DNA of 7,299 nucleotides from an uncultured Collinsella sp. GTDB taxonomy: Bacteria > Actinomycetota > Coriobacteriia > Coriobacteriales > Coriobacteriaceae. Made by a program: the position numbers and the translations under genes. This document shows, piece by piece, positions 5,638 through 7,299 of this stretch; positions within the stretch are counted from its first letter, which is position 1, and every line of letters starts with the position of its first letter. The DNA is taken from assembly GCA_902465425.1 (NCBI GenBank), contig CABQNA010000067.1, forward strand, positions 1 to 7,299, in the 5' to 3' direction. Under the pieces are notes generated by a model, which was not told where the DNA came from, made no database searches, and saw only the letters and a program-made list of their open reading frames with translations.

Positions 5638-6195
5638 CTACCCTCTCCTCTTTTCGCTCGAATCTTTGCTCGAGCCGTCACTCGAGTCCTCGTTCGAATC
5701 GTTCGCGCCGCCTTTGCGCCGCAGACGACCGGAGACTGTCTCGCGCAGAGCGCACCATTTATCCGCCAGGCATACAATCCATGCCTCACGACACGTCGGC
5801 GGCACCGGCACCAACGGAAACATATGGCGCACGATAATATTCCGCTCACGAGACGTCAGATCAAAATCTTCCTCCGCACGCGCCAGGGCAAAAAATGGGT
5901 GGCGAAAGCCGTGCAGCCGATGGCTTGGGTCAGGATCGTGCCAGTCATAGAGAAAGTAATCGTGCAGCAGGGCCCCGCGCAGCAGCGAGCCGCGGTCGAC
6001 GGAGATACCGACGCGGCCCAGGCGCTCGGCAAAGGACAGACTTGCCCGCGCCACTGAGGTCACATGCGTATACACCGTCACGTCACCATGCTGGATAAAC
6101 TCGTGCGTCAGGTCCAAGCGGCCCGCCTGGGCGAGCTGGCGGGCGGCATCGTCGACCTCGTGCGCGATTTTCTCGGCACGAACGACATCGGACAT
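5638..6195 (-). CDS. HD-domain metal-dependent phosphohydrolase
   Basis: The 185-residue protein shows the HD signature: His44 (VYTHVTSVA), the His78-Asp79 pair (GALLHDYFLYDWH), His124 (IIVRHMFPL) and Asp145 (CLADKWCAL). These are the expected metal ligands. His99 in GFRHPFFAL is a further candidate. HD proteins of this size hydrolyse phosphoester bonds, often in nucleotides; no fused signalling domain identifies the substrate, and it is probably cytoplasmic. The start at 6195 (MSDVVRAEKI) has an excellent GGAAGGAGG seven bases or less upstream. The ATG at 6267 would add 24 residues and run through this ribosome binding site, so it is unlikely. The C-terminus after about 160 is a disordered Ser/Asp-rich tail with short DNA repeats. 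It is the first gene of a pair with the CmpB-like gene, 3 bases apart, so the two may serve one membrane-linked process. Confidence 0.88.
   Translation of the reverse strand: MSDVVRAEKIAHEVDDAARQLAQAGRLDLTHEFIQHGDVTVYTHVTSVARASLSFAERLGRVGISVDRGSLLRGALLHDYFLYDWHDPDPSHRLHGFRHPFFALARAEEDFDLTSRERNIIVRHMFPLVPVPPTCREAWIVCLADKWCALRETVSGRLRRKGGANDSNEDSSDGSSKDSSEKRRG
5653..5688 (-). repeat. Three 12-bp tandem repeats encoding an (D/G)SSx tail
   Basis: The minus strand reads GACTCGAGTGAC, GGCTCGAGCAAA and GATTCGAGCGAA in a row, encoding DSSD, GSSK and DSSE at residues 170-181 of the HD protein. TCGAG is kept in all three units. It looks like slippage-type duplication in a disordered tail, which may vary in copy number between strains. 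Confidence 0.65.
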
Positions 6196-6423
6196 GCTGC
6201 CTCCTTCCAGCGACTCACGGCGACAAGCCACGGCCTGTGCACAATCGATAAAAACATCATGGAACACATCAGTATGGCATCGGACAAAACGTTTTGCCCC
6301 GCCAGTTGGCGAATTACCGCGCCGCCGTCACATATCAAACGCCAAAATGTGCGAGACTGTTTTGTGCAATTGTGCCGGCCGAGGGAGCACCGGCGCTCGA
6401 TTCGCATGGAGTAACCCACAACG
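6196..6423. other. Divergent intergenic region between the HD gene and the DXS-like gene
   Basis: These 228 bp lie between two start codons facing outward and must hold the control signals for both directions. Seen here: the strong HD ribosome binding site near 6199-6206, a perfect 12-bp palindrome CAAAACGTTTTG (6285-6296), and a GC-rich GCCGG...CCGGC stem (6374-6394) shortly before the DXS-like start. Weak promoter-like pieces exist, such as TTGGCG (6306-6311) with TATCAA (6333-6338), but the spacing is poor. No thi-box (TPP riboswitch) core, tRNA or coding region was recognised. Confidence 0.5.
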
Positions 6424-7299
6424 ATGCTGCTTACGCAAACGACAACGCCCGAGGACGTCAAGGCTCTCGACCGCGCCGAGCTTCCGCTGCTCTGCGGCGA
6501 GATCCGTCAGGCAATCCTCGAAAGCTCCGCCGCCGTCGGCGGGCACGTTGCCCCCAACCTGGGCGTCGTTGAGCTTACGGTTGCGCTTCATCGCGTGTTT
6601 AACTCCCCCATCGACAAGATTGTCTTTGACGTTTCGCACCAGACCTACGCCCACAAGGCGCTGACGGGGCGCGCGTACACCTATATCGATCCGGAGCGTT
6701 ATGGTGAGGCTTCTGGCTTTGCCAATCCCGGCGAGTCCGAGCACGACCTGTTTGCCATGGGCCACACCTCCACATCGGTGAGCCTAGGCTGCGGCCTTGC
6801 CCACGCGCGCGACCTGGCGGGCGATACGTACAACGTCATCACCATCATTGGCGACGGCTCGCTTTCGGGCGGCCTGGCGTTTGAGGGCTTTAACAACGCC
6901 GCCGAGCTCGACAGCAACCTGATCATCATCGTCAACGACAACGACCAGTCCATCGCCGAGAACCACGGTGGCCTCTATCGCAATCTGGCCGAGCTGCGCG
7001 CCAGCAACGGCACCTGCGAGCGCAACGTTTTCCGCGCGATGGGGCTCGACTACCGCTATCTGGACGCCGGTAACGATGTGTTGGCCCTCGTCGACGCGCT
7101 GCAGGAACTGCGCAATATCGATCATCCCATCGTACTGCACGTCTCCACCGCCAAGGGCAAGGGCTTTGAACCGGCCCAGAGCGACCCCGAGCGCTGGCAC
7201 CACGTTGGCCCGTTTGACATGGCGACTGGGCGCAAGCTCTGCCCGGGCCATCCGAGCGAGCCTGCGCCGCGCACCTACGCCGACATTACGGGCGAGGCG
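6424..7299 (+). CDS. dxs: DXS-family thiamine-diphosphate enzyme, divergent type (3' end outside the window)
   Basis: 292 residues are visible with no stop. The ThDP domain is plain: GGHVAPNLGVVELT (39-52) with His41, DVSHQTYAHKALTGR (69-83), GHTSTS (113-118), and the cofactor/Mg motif GDGSLSGG (143-150) with NDN (171-173). WHHVGPFD around 260 is also DXS-like. Classical DXS condenses pyruvate with glyceraldehyde-3-phosphate to 1-deoxyxylulose-5-phosphate for isoprenoids, thiamine and pyridoxal. This protein differs: DVSHQ in place of DVGHQ, IAENHGGLY (177-185) in place of a SI..NVGAL segment, only about 30 residues between that point and DAGND (214-218) where classical enzymes have roughly 75, and Asn217 where DGHD has a His. 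It may be a paralogue with altered function. An in-frame TAA at 6412-6414 makes ATG 6424 the first possible start; the nearest GGAG is about 12 bases away, a long spacing. Confidence 0.85.
   Translation, partial: MLLTQTTTPEDVKALDRAELPLLCGEIRQAILESSAAVGGHVAPNLGVVELTVALHRVFNSPIDKIVFDVSHQTYAHKALTGRAYTYIDPERYGEASGFANPGESEHDLFAMGHTSTSVSLGCGLAHARDLAGDTYNVITIIGDGSLSGGLAFEGFNNAAELDSNLIIIVNDNDQSIAENHGGLYRNLAELRASNGTCERNVFRAMGLDYRYLDAGNDVLALVDALQELRNIDHPIVLHVSTAKGKGFEPAQSDPERWHHVGPFDMATGRKLCPGHPSEPAPRTYADITGEA

Noticed and set aside
5272..6057. A 261-codon plus-strand open frame opposite the CmpB-like and HD genes
   Set aside because: It spans the junction of two well-supported minus-strand genes, has a basic, low-complexity composition and shows no ribosome binding site or domain.
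6196..6267. Upstream in-frame start for the HD gene at 6267
   Set aside because: It would translate through the strong GGAAGGAGG site that serves ATG 6195, and the added residues show no domain.
6196..6423. TPP riboswitch before the thiamine-diphosphate enzyme
   Set aside because: No thi-box core such as CTGAGA and no matching stem arrangement was found in the 228 bp.

Overview
The window is bacterial, mostly high-GC and tightly packed. Gene content points to an anaerobic actinobacterium of the Coriobacteriia, with Collinsella the best guess. That placement is inferred from an Amt-then-PII gene order of actinobacterial type, a CmpB-family membrane protein next to an HD phosphohydrolase, and a DXS-like enzyme of a style I associate with gut anaerobes. 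No marker gene proves it.

Seven genes are supported. Six read on the minus strand. From right to left they are an HD-domain hydrolase (5638-6195), a CmpB-like membrane protein that starts 3 bases after it (4615-5634), an Amt ammonium channel (3139-4416), a PII signalling protein (2644-2982), a TetR regulator (1907-2569), an MFS exporter (543-1805) and the first part of a Cof-type HAD phosphatase (1-428, running off the left edge). A single plus-strand gene, the N-terminal part of a DXS-family thiamine-diphosphate enzyme, runs off the right edge (6424-7299). It is divergent from the HD gene across a 228-bp gap.

Three functional units emerge. (a) Nitrogen: Amt imports ammonium and PII blocks or opens it according to nitrogen and energy status. 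The two genes are separated by a 110-base near-palindrome that folds into a long hairpin. The PII protein has Leu where the modifiable Tyr51 is expected, and no glnD follows it. (b) Drug or metabolite efflux: tetR and its exporter are separated by 101 bp holding two copies of a TACATAC-type inverted repeat, the probable TetR operator. The sampled exporter stretches are much poorer in GC than the nitrogen genes, so it may be a later arrival. (c) HD hydrolase plus CmpB-like membrane protein: translation signals and spacing indicate one operon, but the substrate is unknown.

No complete new defence or mobile system is visible. The observations most worth following are the long hairpin, the paired TetR operators, the PII that lacks its modification site, the divergent DXS-like enzyme with a shortened linker, and a row of helically spaced AACGG repeats upstream of amt.
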